DNA of 10,313 nucleotides, from NCBI GenBank assembly GCA_015486095.1, contig WFSK01000263.1, forward strand, positions 1 to 10,313, written 5' to 3'. Both the position numbers and the translations under genes were made by a program. The notes under the pieces are model-generated. The model saw only the letters and a program-made list of their open reading frames with translations. It ran no database searches and was not told where the DNA came from. How positions within the stretch are numbered: position 1 is the first letter of the stretch; each line of letters begins with the position of its first letter. The DNA comes from Thermotogae bacterium. Its GTDB lineage: Bacteria; Thermotogota; Thermotogae; B3-G13. This document shows positions 1 through 6,677 of this stretch, piece by piece.

Positions 1-417
1 GAGTTTTACTTTTCCCCCTACCTTCTTTTCCACGATCCTCGTGATCGCTTTTCTATCCTCAGAAGAAAGAGGAATCGCCGAGTACACATACGCATGTTTT
101 ATACCTTTACTCTCATCGATAAGAGAGCAATACGATTCGTACAATTCGGGAATACAAGCACCCCTTCTCTTCTCGATCATCAGTTCGAAAAGCTTTCTCA
201 CAACGTCTGGTATCTCTTCGGGGAGAAGGTTCAAAATCTCTTTTTTCTCTTCAACGGTTATAACAGGATTAGAAAGGAATTCATACACCATCCTTTTCCT
301 AAAGATCTTATCGGTAAGGGTAAGAATATCCTTGAATTCCTTTACCTTTCCTTCCTTTTCTCCGATATTCAACAACGCTTGAGCATAGCGTTCTGCTACC
401 TTCACACAAACTCCCAT
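1..417 (-). CDS. atpH: ATP synthase F1 subunit delta (OSCP), C-terminus cut by window edge
   Basis: This is the delta subunit, which ties the top of the F1 head to the peripheral stalk made by subunit b. The minus-strand reading frame is open from the ATG at 417 to the left edge, giving 139 residues. It starts MGVCVKVAERYAQALLNIG, the usual OSCP opening in which a short lead is followed by the A-x-RYA-x-AL motif. A helical N-terminal domain follows, with FLSNPVITVEEKKEIL, and then the start of the C-terminal domain with the typical S-x-EDRKAITRIVEKKVGGKV segment. The family is usually about 180 residues, so roughly 40 are missing. The start lies one base after the atpF stop (TGA-T-ATG) and has no clear Shine-Dalgarno, so translation probably relies on coupling to atpF. 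Family and position in the operon agree, so I am confident. Confidence 0.93.
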   Translation of the reverse strand, partial: MGVCVKVAERYAQALLNIGEKEGKVKEFKDILTLTDKIFRKRMVYEFLSNPVITVEEKKEILNLLPEEIPDVVRKLFELMIEKRRGACIPELYESYCSLIDESKGIKHAYVYSAIPLSSEDRKAITRIVEKKVGGKVKL

Positions 418-418
418 A

Positions 419-898
419 TCATTTATTCAATTCTTTCATAACGTCTTCCAAGTATCTACGCTTCACTTCGATATCTATTTGTTCTCCTAAGATACGTTTA
501 ACGAGTAGGATAGCGATGCTCACGGCTTCAGATCTGACGCTTTGAAAAGCCTTTTCTCTTTCCTTTTCTATCTCTCTCTTAGCATCATCTATCATCTTGA
601 CGGCCTCTAATTTTGCTTTATTCTTCTGTTCTTCTTCAAATCTCTTTGCTCTTTCAGCTGCGCTTTCGATGATCCGTCTCGCCTCTTCTCTTGCACGTTC
701 CAATTCTTTGCGCATTTCTTCCCTGTACACTTCTGCATTCTTTCTGAACTCCTCTGCCTTCGATAGATCAGAAGCGATCTTATTCTTCCTTTCATCCATC
801 ATATTCAAGAAAGGCTTATATAGGTACTTCGTCAGCAAGACCATCAGTATGATGAAATTCATTATCTGTAAAACAGAAGTGAAATTAAAACTCAGCAT
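419..898 (-). CDS. atpF: ATP synthase Fo subunit b (peripheral stalk)
   Basis: Subunit b forms the peripheral stalk that stops F1 from turning with the rotor. The product has 159 residues, normal for the family. One membrane helix spans about residues 5-25 (VLQIMNFIILMVLLTKYLY), followed by the conserved KPFLNMMDERKNKI turn. A long, highly charged helix rich in Glu, Lys, Arg and Ala runs from about 33 to 125 and would form the right-handed coiled coil. The C-terminal segment (AILLVKRILGEQID) is the part that normally contacts delta. The ATG at 898 lies 16 bases after the atpE stop and has only a weak purine-rich Shine-Dalgarno. Only one b-type gene is seen here, so the stalk is probably a homodimer. 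Confidence 0.95.
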   Translation of the reverse strand: MLSFNFTSVLQIMNFIILMVLLTKYLYKPFLNMMDERKNKIASDLSKAEEFRKNAEVYREEMRKELERAREEARRIIESAAERAKRFEEEQKNKAKLEAVKMIDDAKREIEKEREKAFQSVRSEAVSIAILLVKRILGEQIDIEVKRRYLEDVMKELNK

Positions 899-914
899 AT
901 CCCATCCACTCTCT

Positions 915-1169
915 TCACACTATGAAGATTAGTATAAAGGCTATGAGCAGAGAGTATAAACCTGTGGATTCCGCAACTGCATCCGCTATGAGCATGCTTC
1001 TCGTTATCGTTCCTACCATTTCCGGTTGCCTTGACATCGCATCCATGGCATGGGCTCCAACGATACCCTCTCCAACTCCAGGACCGATCGCTCCTATTCC
1101 CATACAAATACCTGCTCCCAAATACTTACATCCCTCGATTATCGCCTTGGTAAGATTCGCATCTACCAT
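915..1169 (-). CDS. atpE: ATP synthase Fo subunit c, two-carboxylate Na+-type
   Basis: This is the rotor-ring proteolipid, 84 residues in two membrane helices. Helix 1 (about 8-38) carries the glycine repeat GIGAIGPGVGEG. The polar loop is RQPE (47-50), which meets gamma and epsilon. Helix 2 (about 55-82) has the ion-carrying Glu in AVAESTGLYSLL (E67). Set against the Ilyobacter tartaricus c subunit, with residues recalled from memory, the Na+ ligands line up as Q32 to E34, V63 to V65, E65 to E67, S66 to S68, T67 to T69 and Y70 to Y72. The site therefore has the Na+ ligand set but with Glu in place of Gln, as in two-carboxylate rotors. The protein closely resembles my memory of the T. maritima c subunit. 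A very strong ribosome binding site precedes the gene, which suits a subunit needed in many copies. Confidence 0.97.
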   Translation of the reverse strand: MVDANLTKAIIEGCKYLGAGICMGIGAIGPGVGEGIVGAHAMDAMSRQPEMVGTITRSMLIADAVAESTGLYSLLIAFILIFIV

Positions 1170-1176
1170 CGAAATA

Positions 1177-1185
1177 CCTCCCTCC
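1177..1185 (-). promoter_or_regulatory. Strong ribosome binding site of atpE
   Basis: On the minus strand the sequence GGAGGGAGG lies 7 bases before the atpE ATG at 1169, and A/T-rich leader precedes it. It is among the strongest Shine-Dalgarnos in the window. It sits in the 83-base atpB-atpE gap, one of the two longest gaps in the minus-strand gene run. High initiation at atpE is expected, because the c subunit is needed in about ten or more copies per complex. I see no promoter or clear hairpin in the rest of this gap. Confidence 0.8.
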
Positions 1186-1252
1186 GTATTTACAAAGTTT
1201 ATTATTCAACACTTATCACAATACTCAGCCACCCATTCACCATTTTTATGTG

Positions 1253-2095
1253 TTATCCTTCGGTCTGCACGCTTATATATGCCACTGCCAGCATAGAATA
1301 CACCATTGCCTGGACTATACCCACAAAGAATCCAAAAAAGCCCCATAAAGCCACAGGTAATATGAAATATTTTACCATATAACTCAAGACGAGGACCAAT
1401 ATTCCACCACCCGCTATATTTCCAAACAATCTGAACGAATGAGATATAACCTTCGAAAACTCACCTATAATATTCAACGGGAGCATGAATATGAACGGCT
1501 CTATATACGATTTCAGATATCTCTTAAATCCTTTTCTCTTGATAGCGAGTCCATGAGCTACAAACAAGACCATCAAAGCGTAGGTTAGATTCGTATTCAG
1601 ATCACTCGTAGGGGAGTACCATGTATCCTGAAACAGGGTGAAGCTTTTGAGGTGATCGTGTTCCACAGCCGTTTGAACGCCTGGAATGCCACCCAATATG
1701 TTGGAGAATGTCACGAACAACATGAGTGTAGCGGCGAAAGGAAATACCGTTTTTCGTGCGAATTCTTTGTCTTCAAATGCACCCTCTACCATATCATGAT
1801 ATATGAAACTCAATATCCATTCTATTAAACTCTGCTTTCTGTCAGGGATCAATTTTTGCTTCTTCTTGTACCGATAACCTATGAAGATGAGGAGCGCCAT
1901 CAACGCCCAGCTCATTATCAACGTCATGGGATTTACTGCCCAGAAGAAAAACCTGCCGAAATGGATTATCCATCTGTTTCCCACACCCGTGAGAGGCTCC
2001 ATGGTCTTTATAGCGAAATACGCAATTACTACATAAACCACCATATAGATTATCAGGAACCAACCGAATCGTGATAATCTCCTTTTCTTCGCCAC
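1253..2095 (-). CDS. atpB: ATP synthase Fo subunit a (stator ion channel)
   Basis: Subunit a provides the two ion half-channels next to the c-ring. The product has 280 residues with about five to six membrane helices. The essential stator arginine is R222 in ISHSFRLFGNIAGGG, matching E. coli R210. The last helix has VQAMVYSMLAVAYIS, with Q262 matching E. coli Q252. By ungapped count, the E. coli E219 and H245 positions are both Gly here (231 and 255), so the polar half-channel residues differ from E. coli. The start is GTG at 2095, preceded by AAGGTGA at good spacing. This start lies 43 bases inside the 3' end of the atpI-like gene. The next in-frame ATG (codon 18, at 2044) would remove the overlap but would cut off a basic N-terminus (MAKKRRLSR) and has no comparable binding site. 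Confidence 0.96.
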   Translation of the reverse strand: MAKKRRLSRFGWFLIIYMVVYVVIAYFAIKTMEPLTGVGNRWIIHFGRFFFWAVNPMTLIMSWALMALLIFIGYRYKKKQKLIPDRKQSLIEWILSFIYHDMVEGAFEDKEFARKTVFPFAATLMLFVTFSNILGGIPGVQTAVEHDHLKSFTLFQDTWYSPTSDLNTNLTYALMVLFVAHGLAIKRKGFKRYLKSYIEPFIFMLPLNIIGEFSKVISHSFRLFGNIAGGGILVLVLSYMVKYFILPVALWGFFGFFVGIVQAMVYSMLAVAYISVQTEG

Positions 2096-2469
2096 ATTTC
2101 ATCACCTTGCCTGCCGATTATATAAGAAAAGTATATCACAAACTTCGGTATGAATACACCGATAGCCATGCCCGTAAATAAGGTGATGTTTCTCGTACTC
2201 GCTATCGAGAGCATCATGGCCGCTACTATGAGCAATCGTATGATATAGCCTGTCTTGACGGGCGTTACCTTCTTCTTTTCTACCATATCGTATATACTCT
2301 TACGTATAAGAAATAGATTCAGGATTGAAATCCCAACCCCGGCAGATATACCTTCTAAAAAGGAGATGTCGAAAAGTACAAGCGTCCCTATACCCCCGAT
2401 CACACCCGCAAGAATAAGGGATCTTATCGCTATCCTCTTCACTTCCTCACTTAGTTCTTTTATCTTCAT
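2053..2469 (-). CDS. atpI: ATP synthase protein I-like membrane protein (ATP-synt_I family)
   Basis: This is a 138-residue polytopic membrane protein directly ahead of atpB. Four hydrophobic helices are visible at about 14-36, 38-55, 72-89 and 95-118, with a basic loop after the second (EKKKVTPVK) and a charged tail. This layout fits the ATP-synt_I family, whose members help assemble the c-ring or supply Mg2+ to the complex; the exact role varies between species. The start ATG at 2469 lies inside the 3' end of atpZ (23-base overlap) with GGAGGAG 10 bases upstream. The 3' end overlaps atpB by 43 bases. Sequence similarity within this family is low, so the assignment depends on topology and position as much as on motifs. 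Confidence 0.8.
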   Translation of the reverse strand: MKIKELSEEVKRIAIRSLILAGVIGGIGTLVLFDISFLEGISAGVGISILNLFLIRKSIYDMVEKKKVTPVKTGYIIRLLIVAAMMLSIASTRNITLFTGMAIGVFIPKFVIYFSYIIGRQGDEMWRRKGDYHDSVGS

Positions 2470-2719
2470 CCTTCAACTGCTCCTCCATCATCTTCGAAAA
2501 CATCTTATAGGCATTCCATACACCCGCTGCCAACCCCAATACGAAGAATATTATAGTGAAAATTTTACCTTTAAATGTCCATTTATCCAGATAATATCCG
2601 ATCATTATACCTACAAAGGTGCTTGCCGCTATTGTTAAGCCTATCTGTCCAACACCAGCAAACGTCTTTAAGACATCCCTTAATCTGAATTCATCTTTCT
2701 TATCTTTCTTTTCTCCCAT
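2447..2719 (-). CDS. atpZ: AtpZ-type ATP synthase assembly or Mg2+ transport subunit
   Basis: This is a small membrane protein of 90 residues, first in the ATP synthase block. It has a charged N-terminus (MGEKKDKKDEFRLRD) and two membrane helices at about 22-44 and 52-72. It also shows the pattern usual for the AtpZ/AtpI (ATPase_gene1) family: G-x-GQIGLTIAAS, then VGIMIGYYLDKW, then ITIIFF-like and LGLAAGVWNAY segments. Members act with AtpI in assembly of the Fo rotor or in ion supply to the synthase. The start codon overlaps the sppA stop (TAATG) with only a distant GGAG, so translation is probably coupled to sppA. The gene thus joins the protease and ATP synthase genes in one transcript. 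Confidence 0.85.
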   Translation of the reverse strand: MGEKKDKKDEFRLRDVLKTFAGVGQIGLTIAASTFVGIMIGYYLDKWTFKGKIFTIIFFVLGLAAGVWNAYKMFSKMMEEQLKDEDKRTK

Positions 2720-5013
2720 TAAAAACGATACTCCAACAACTGCTCTTCATCGTACGTGGAGAGGTTAAAAGTAGATAACAAATTCAATATGAATCTTTGA
2801 CGGATACTCATCTTATGTCCATAATAACACACAGATGCCCTACCCCGTATATCGGATAACCTCTTCGCTATTTCTATCGCGGTATTCAGATCACCCAATC
2901 TGTCGACCAAATTTACTTCCTTCGCTTGAACACCAGTGTAGACGCGTCCTTCTGCCAGTTGCTTTACCACGCTCTCCGTAAGAGATCTACCGAATGATAC
3001 ACGTTTTATGAAAAAGGCATAAGAATATTGCAACATTTCTTTTATCTCTTCCCTCTCCTTTAGTGTCAACGAAGTGAACGGATCGAAAGGTCGAGAAGAA
3101 ATCCTGTCTCTCACACTGTAATTGTTTATCCTCGCTTTGGAAAGCAAATCGTATATCTTTGGGATCTCCATAACAACTCCTATGCTTCCTGTTATCGAAA
3201 GCGGTTCTGAAACGATGTAGTTTGCTGCACTCGCAACATAATATCCTCCAGAAGCCGCTATACCGCCGAGAGAAGCGATCACCTTTCTGCCCGTCTTTTT
3301 GAATTCATCTATCGCATGCCAGATGTGCTCAGATGCTATAGCAGAGCCTCCCGAACTGTTTATCCTCAAGATTATCGCTTTTACATTTCTGTCTTGCTCT
3401 GCCCTACGAATCATTGCAACTACCGCTCCATCCGTGGTTTTTCCAAAACCGGACTCTTCTTCATCTCCTACTACTATCTCTCCTTCGATAGGAATTACAG
3501 CTATATCACCACTTATCCTCTCCTTATCTTCAAGGAAGTTCTTCATTTGTTCCATATTTATCGTATCTTCAACTTTCAACTCATCCATCATGTCTTTCTT
3601 AACATCTTCGTAATAGCCGATCGCATCCACAAGATTTATATCTTTTGCCTTCATCGCATCGATAAAACCTTTATCTAAATACTTTTCGAGAGATATTTCA
3701 TCTATGTGCCTATCTCTTGCTATATCCTTTACCACGGTATCGTGGAGTACCGAAACGATGTCCCTTACCATCTTCAACTGTCTATCCGTCATTTGAGAGG
3801 CCAGGGGATTAAACGTGCTCTTATAATCTCCGGCAGTGAAGACCATCATATCTATCCCCAAACTTCTCAGCATATCACCTACCTTTTGTATATCCATCGA
3901 AACACCAAGTCCGTATAGATTGGAAAGGGTGGGCATGTATATCTTGTTACCCACAGTGGAAAGGTAATATGCAGGCAGAGATACATCACCATCTATGTAA
4001 AACACTACATATTTCCCTGCCATCTTCAATCTATTTATCCCAGATCTAACCTCCTCTACCAAGGCATATGTTCCCAAGGAATCAGGGAAATTTCTCACTC
4101 TTATGAGTATACCCTTACAATAGGGATCATCTTTCACGTAATCCAATACTCTGAGCAAATCATCTACCCTCACACCATCCCTGAGCATTTCCGTAGGTGC
4201 TCCACCAGCGTTTGTCCCCGGCAATAGATTTTTTATACTCATGAGGAATAAATATGGTCTTTTCTTTGCCGGACCTATGGATAAGCTGAAACCGAGAGAG
4301 TGAGAAAAGGTGTTATCCTTCCATAGAAGCGCATAATCGAGTGCGGTTCCCCAGTGATGCATTCCGATACCTGCCGATAACCCAAGAACACTATTATATC
4401 CACCGCGCAGTGAAAGCCAATCGAAGAGATCAGCTTCTAATCCTACATTCCATTTTGCGTTATTGAGATCGAGAAAGGCGGAAGGATTGTCGAAAGGAAT
4501 CCCTTGCTCGATATCACCTTCGAACTCCAGGAGATCAGATATATTTATACCCAATCCTGCTCTCACGTTGATCGAATTCCTCTTCATCAGATCGTAATCG
4601 GAAATTGCCATCCCCAAGAAAAGAGGACTCAAGTCCATAGCTGTCCCCAAAGAGAGTTTATAACCCCCATTCAAATCCAGACCTGCTCCTAGACCAACAG
4701 AACCCCACCTCAAAGAAAGACCTATCCGAGGCTGTCTACCGTATCCCCAGGCACATTTAAGACCTCCTAATTTCGTTGTAAACGTTATATCAGATGAAGG
4801 AATAGAGAGCCAGGAGGTCTCTGCCCCAGCATAGGAATCACTGAAATCAGCACCAGGATTCACGATAAAATCACCAATATCGTCTCCCAATGCTACTCCT
4901 ACATTTCCCATACCCAATCGTCGAGGAGTAGCATATGCATAAGCAGATAATATAACCAATAACACTAATCCTATTAACACAAGATAAGACTTGAGTATAT
5001 TCATACCTCTCAC
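2719..5013 (-). CDS. sppA: SppA-type S49 protease fused to an N-terminal beta-barrel-like domain
   Basis: This is a membrane- or envelope-bound serine protease expected to cut signal peptides or membrane protein fragments. It has 764 residues. Residues 1-28 form a signal peptide ending AYA. Residues 30-248 are Gly-rich alternating strands that open RRLGMGNVGVALGDD and close FSHSLGFSLSIGP, typical of outer-membrane barrels of the PorV/UPF0164 kind. Two S49 domains follow (about 255-470 and 500-725). The catalytic pair of tandem SppA enzymes is present: Lys398 in GDYKSTFNP of the first domain and Ser588 in GGIAASGGYY of the second, 190 residues apart. The start is GTG at 5013, overlapping the cheX stop (GTGA); ATG at 5004 is an alternative that removes three residues. 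The SppA call is firm; the barrel call is structural inference. Confidence 0.88.
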   Translation of the reverse strand: MRGMNILKSYLVLIGLVLLVILSAYAYATPRRLGMGNVGVALGDDIGDFIVNPGADFSDSYAGAETSWLSIPSSDITFTTKLGGLKCAWGYGRQPRIGLSLRWGSVGLGAGLDLNGGYKLSLGTAMDLSPLFLGMAISDYDLMKRNSINVRAGLGINISDLLEFEGDIEQGIPFDNPSAFLDLNNAKWNVGLEADLFDWLSLRGGYNSVLGLSAGIGMHHWGTALDYALLWKDNTFSHSLGFSLSIGPAKKRPYLFLMSIKNLLPGTNAGGAPTEMLRDGVRVDDLLRVLDYVKDDPYCKGILIRVRNFPDSLGTYALVEEVRSGINRLKMAGKYVVFYIDGDVSLPAYYLSTVGNKIYMPTLSNLYGLGVSMDIQKVGDMLRSLGIDMMVFTAGDYKSTFNPLASQMTDRQLKMVRDIVSVLHDTVVKDIARDRHIDEISLEKYLDKGFIDAMKAKDINLVDAIGYYEDVKKDMMDELKVEDTINMEQMKNFLEDKERISGDIAVIPIEGEIVVGDEEESGFGKTTDGAVVAMIRRAEQDRNVKAIILRINSSGGSAIASEHIWHAIDEFKKTGRKVIASLGGIAASGGYYVASAANYIVSEPLSITGSIGVVMEIPKIYDLLSKARINNYSVRDRISSRPFDPFTSLTLKEREEIKEMLQYSYAFFIKRVSFGRSLTESVVKQLAEGRVYTGVQAKEVNLVDRLGDLNTAIEIAKRLSDIRGRASVCYYGHKMSIRQRFILNLLSTFNLSTYDEEQLLEYRF

Positions 5014-5474
5014 TCAACTATGGAAATGTTTATATCGAAGGAAAAATCTTCTACTTGAAACGGTATTACAAGAATCGGAGTAGCTGGCATCTCTACCTCA
5101 CCTTTGCCCTCTTCTGCAAGCATCAAAGAAGGAGGGGTTATATCCACCACTAATTCGAAATTAGAAAGAACTGTTGCTGCATTCCCTGATATCATATTCG
5201 CTAGTTCACTTATAGCACTCTTGGACATCTCATCCAATTGGGATATAGCCATCATCATCATCTTCGATACTATCTTCAGTGATGAACTGATATCCATGCT
5301 GTAAAGGATATTTCCTCTGAGTCCACCAGACATGCTTATAAGAGTGGCCACTTCGAACTTTATATGTTTATCCTGAAGTATATGAGGCTTTGTACGCTTT
5401 GGAGTAATACCTATAACATTAGATATAACGGTTTCTGTCCCACCTACGAATGCGTTAACAATATTTACATCCAT
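5010..5474 (-). CDS. cheX: CheX-type CheY-phosphate phosphatase
   Basis: CheX removes phosphate from CheY and so ends a chemotaxis signal. The product has 154 residues, the same size as T. maritima CheX. It starts MDVNIVNAFVGG, lining up with the T. maritima MDARVVNALVG start as I recall it. The catalytic E-x-x-N motif is present in SAISELANMISG (Glu90, Asn93), followed by VDITPPS, another family hallmark. Only one such motif is present, as in CheX; CheC usually has two. The start at 5474 is fixed by an in-frame stop seven codons upstream and by the N-terminal match, yet no Shine-Dalgarno lies at normal distance. The gene overlaps sppA by 4 bases. No other chemotaxis gene is nearby, so a role in another response-regulator pathway remains possible. 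Confidence 0.9.
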   Translation of the reverse strand: MDVNIVNAFVGGTETVISNVIGITPKRTKPHILQDKHIKFEVATLISMSGGLRGNILYSMDISSSLKIVSKMMMMAISQLDEMSKSAISELANMISGNAATVLSNFELVVDITPPSLMLAEEGKGEVEMPATPILVIPFQVEDFSFDINISIVE

Positions 5475-5481
5475 AGTTCGT

Positions 5482-5525
5482 GTGACAATTATCTACGAAG
5501 TTAAGATAAGTCACCATTCCCTCCC
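5482..5525 (-). promoter_or_regulatory. cheX leader: distant Shine-Dalgarno plus intervening hairpin
   Basis: In the 72-base gap between the racemase gene and cheX, the minus strand has a strong GGGAGGG at 5525-5519. The cheX ATG is 44 bases further on. Between them, 5514-5482 forms an inverted repeat: GTGAC then TTATC, an 11-base loop, then GATAA, a two-base TT bulge and GTCAC. If this hairpin folds in the mRNA, only 4 + 7 bases remain between the Shine-Dalgarno and the start codon, close to normal spacing. There is no U-run after it, so it is not a standard terminator. The stem is modest (10 pairs with a bulge), so its stability at high temperature is uncertain. Confidence 0.5.
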
Positions 5526-5545
5526 TTCTCCGCTTAACTACTTTC

Positions 5546-5554
5546 ATTATATCA
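5546..5554 (-). promoter_or_regulatory. Internal extended -10 promoter for cheX-sppA-atp
   Basis: The minus strand carries TGATATAAT, a perfect extended -10 element (TGn plus TATAAT), over the last codons and stop of the racemase gene. No good -35 hexamer lies 16-18 bases upstream, but extended -10 promoters often work without one. Transcription would start near 5539 and give a leader of about 65 bases that includes the GGGAGGG and hairpin described at 5482-5525. It would let the cheX-sppA-atp genes be expressed apart from the exporter and stress genes upstream. A chance match is possible in this AT-rich spot. Confidence 0.4.
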
Positions 5555-6677
5555 TATCATGCCAATGTAGATATTCGTATTCGAATCTTCCAGAAAAAGA
5601 GGTCAGTATTTCGGTGAGATCGGCGTTTATACTTCGAGCTATCCGATCTGCTGGCATTCGTGGGCCCAAAACCTCAACTTCGTCACCCACTTCCACCCCT
5701 GGAATATCAGTGATATCGATCATGGTCTGTTCCATACATATATGGCCTATTATCGGAGCTTTTCTATTCTTCACGATCACTTTACCACAATTCGATAATC
5801 GTCTCATGAAACCACTACCATACCCGATCGGAAGGAATGCTACCTTCGTAGGTCTTTTCGTCTTATAAGTCCGTCCGTAGCTGATGAACTTGTTTGGAGG
5901 GAATCTTTTAATCTGAACAACTGTGGTGAACAAAGACATTATAGGTCTTATATCCTTCGTCCATTCCCTCTTCACCTCTGGATAACCGTAGAGCAAGGTA
6001 CCGGGCCTTACCATGTTGAAATATCCCTTTGTCACAAGGTCGAGATATTGGATCAAACCGGCAGAGTTTGCGATATGACATAGTGGGGGAAGCATCCCCA
6101 ATTCATTTAGCTTATCAAGAATATCGTTGAATTCATCGATCTGTGCAAGTGTATATTTCCTATCTTCAGAATCTTCAGATGAGGCAACACTGAAATGGCT
6201 GAATATTCCTTCTACCTTGAGATGAGGTAATTTTCTCAATTCTTCGAAGAAAGACAACGCATCTTCTCGAAAGATGCCACTTCTCCCGATCCCAGTGTCA
6301 ACGTTCACATGGATAGGTATAAAACGATTATGAGATCGAGCTCGCCGATTTAACGATCGAGCAAATCTCAGATCTACAACTGTGAGTGATACATCTAATT
6401 CGATCAACCTATTGATATCTTGAGTCGATGAAGGAAACAAGATCAAGATAGGGAGATTTATCCCTGCCTTGCGGAGAACTTCTGCCTCCTGAGCGTTTGC
6501 CACTCCGAGATAATCTATACCAACCTTTTCCGCTGCTTTTGACATTTCCACGATCCCATGCCCGTAGGCATTGGACTTTACAGGAAAGAGGACCTTAACT
6601 TCTTTTCCAATCCTTTCCCTCACGATCTTTATGTTATTTAAGAATGTCGATAGATCTACCCTTATTTTTGCGATCAT
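5547..6677 (-). CDS. alr: Alanine-racemase-family PLP enzyme (alanine or broader amino-acid racemase)
   Basis: This is a PLP-dependent racemase that makes a D-amino acid for peptidoglycan. The 376 residues have the usual TIM-barrel plus C-terminal beta domain. The PLP lysine is K34 in PVKSNAYGHG. Other expected residues are R132 in TGIGRSG, H161 in FSHFSVA, S205 in ANSAG, R224 in MVRPGTLLYG and the second catalytic base Y286 in FLPIGYGSG. Differences from typical Alr are Glu316 in CMEQ instead of Asp (CMDQ), GSG instead of ADG after Y286, and loss of the C-terminal Y-RVPR motif, which here reads FSGRFEYEY. These touch the substrate side, so a lysine or broad-specificity racemase is possible. 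The ATG overlaps the stop of the preceding gene (TAATG) with no Shine-Dalgarno, implying translational coupling. Confidence 0.9.
   Translation of the reverse strand: MIAKIRVDLSTFLNNIKIVRERIGKEVKVLFPVKSNAYGHGIVEMSKAAEKVGIDYLGVANAQEAEVLRKAGINLPILILFPSSTQDINRLIELDVSLTVVDLRFARSLNRRARSHNRFIPIHVNVDTGIGRSGIFREDALSFFEELRKLPHLKVEGIFSHFSVASSEDSEDRKYTLAQIDEFNDILDKLNELGMLPPLCHIANSAGLIQYLDLVTKGYFNMVRPGTLLYGYPEVKREWTKDIRPIMSLFTTVVQIKRFPPNKFISYGRTYKTKRPTKVAFLPIGYGSGFMRRLSNCGKVIVKNRKAPIIGHICMEQTMIDITDIPGVEVGDEVEVLGPRMPADRIARSINADLTEILTSFSGRFEYEYLHWHDMI

Noticed and set aside
597..932. Plus-strand ORF rich in Ser, Ala and Leu
   Set aside because: It is the antisense reading of the subunit b coiled coil; Glu/Lys-rich helices give Ser/Leu-rich mirror ORFs.
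1170..1252. Possible promoter or small gene in the atpB-atpE gap
   Set aside because: Only a 13-codon ORF without a ribosome binding site and no paired -35/-10 were seen; the strong atpE ribosome binding site is the only clear signal.
5482..5514. Inverted repeat considered as an intrinsic terminator after alr
   Set aside because: No U-run follows on the minus strand and the cheX start is 7 bases away; a leader structure is more likely.
5482..5868. Plus-strand ORF of 128 codons across the alr 3' end
   Set aside because: It is antisense to conserved racemase motifs and shows no recognisable family.
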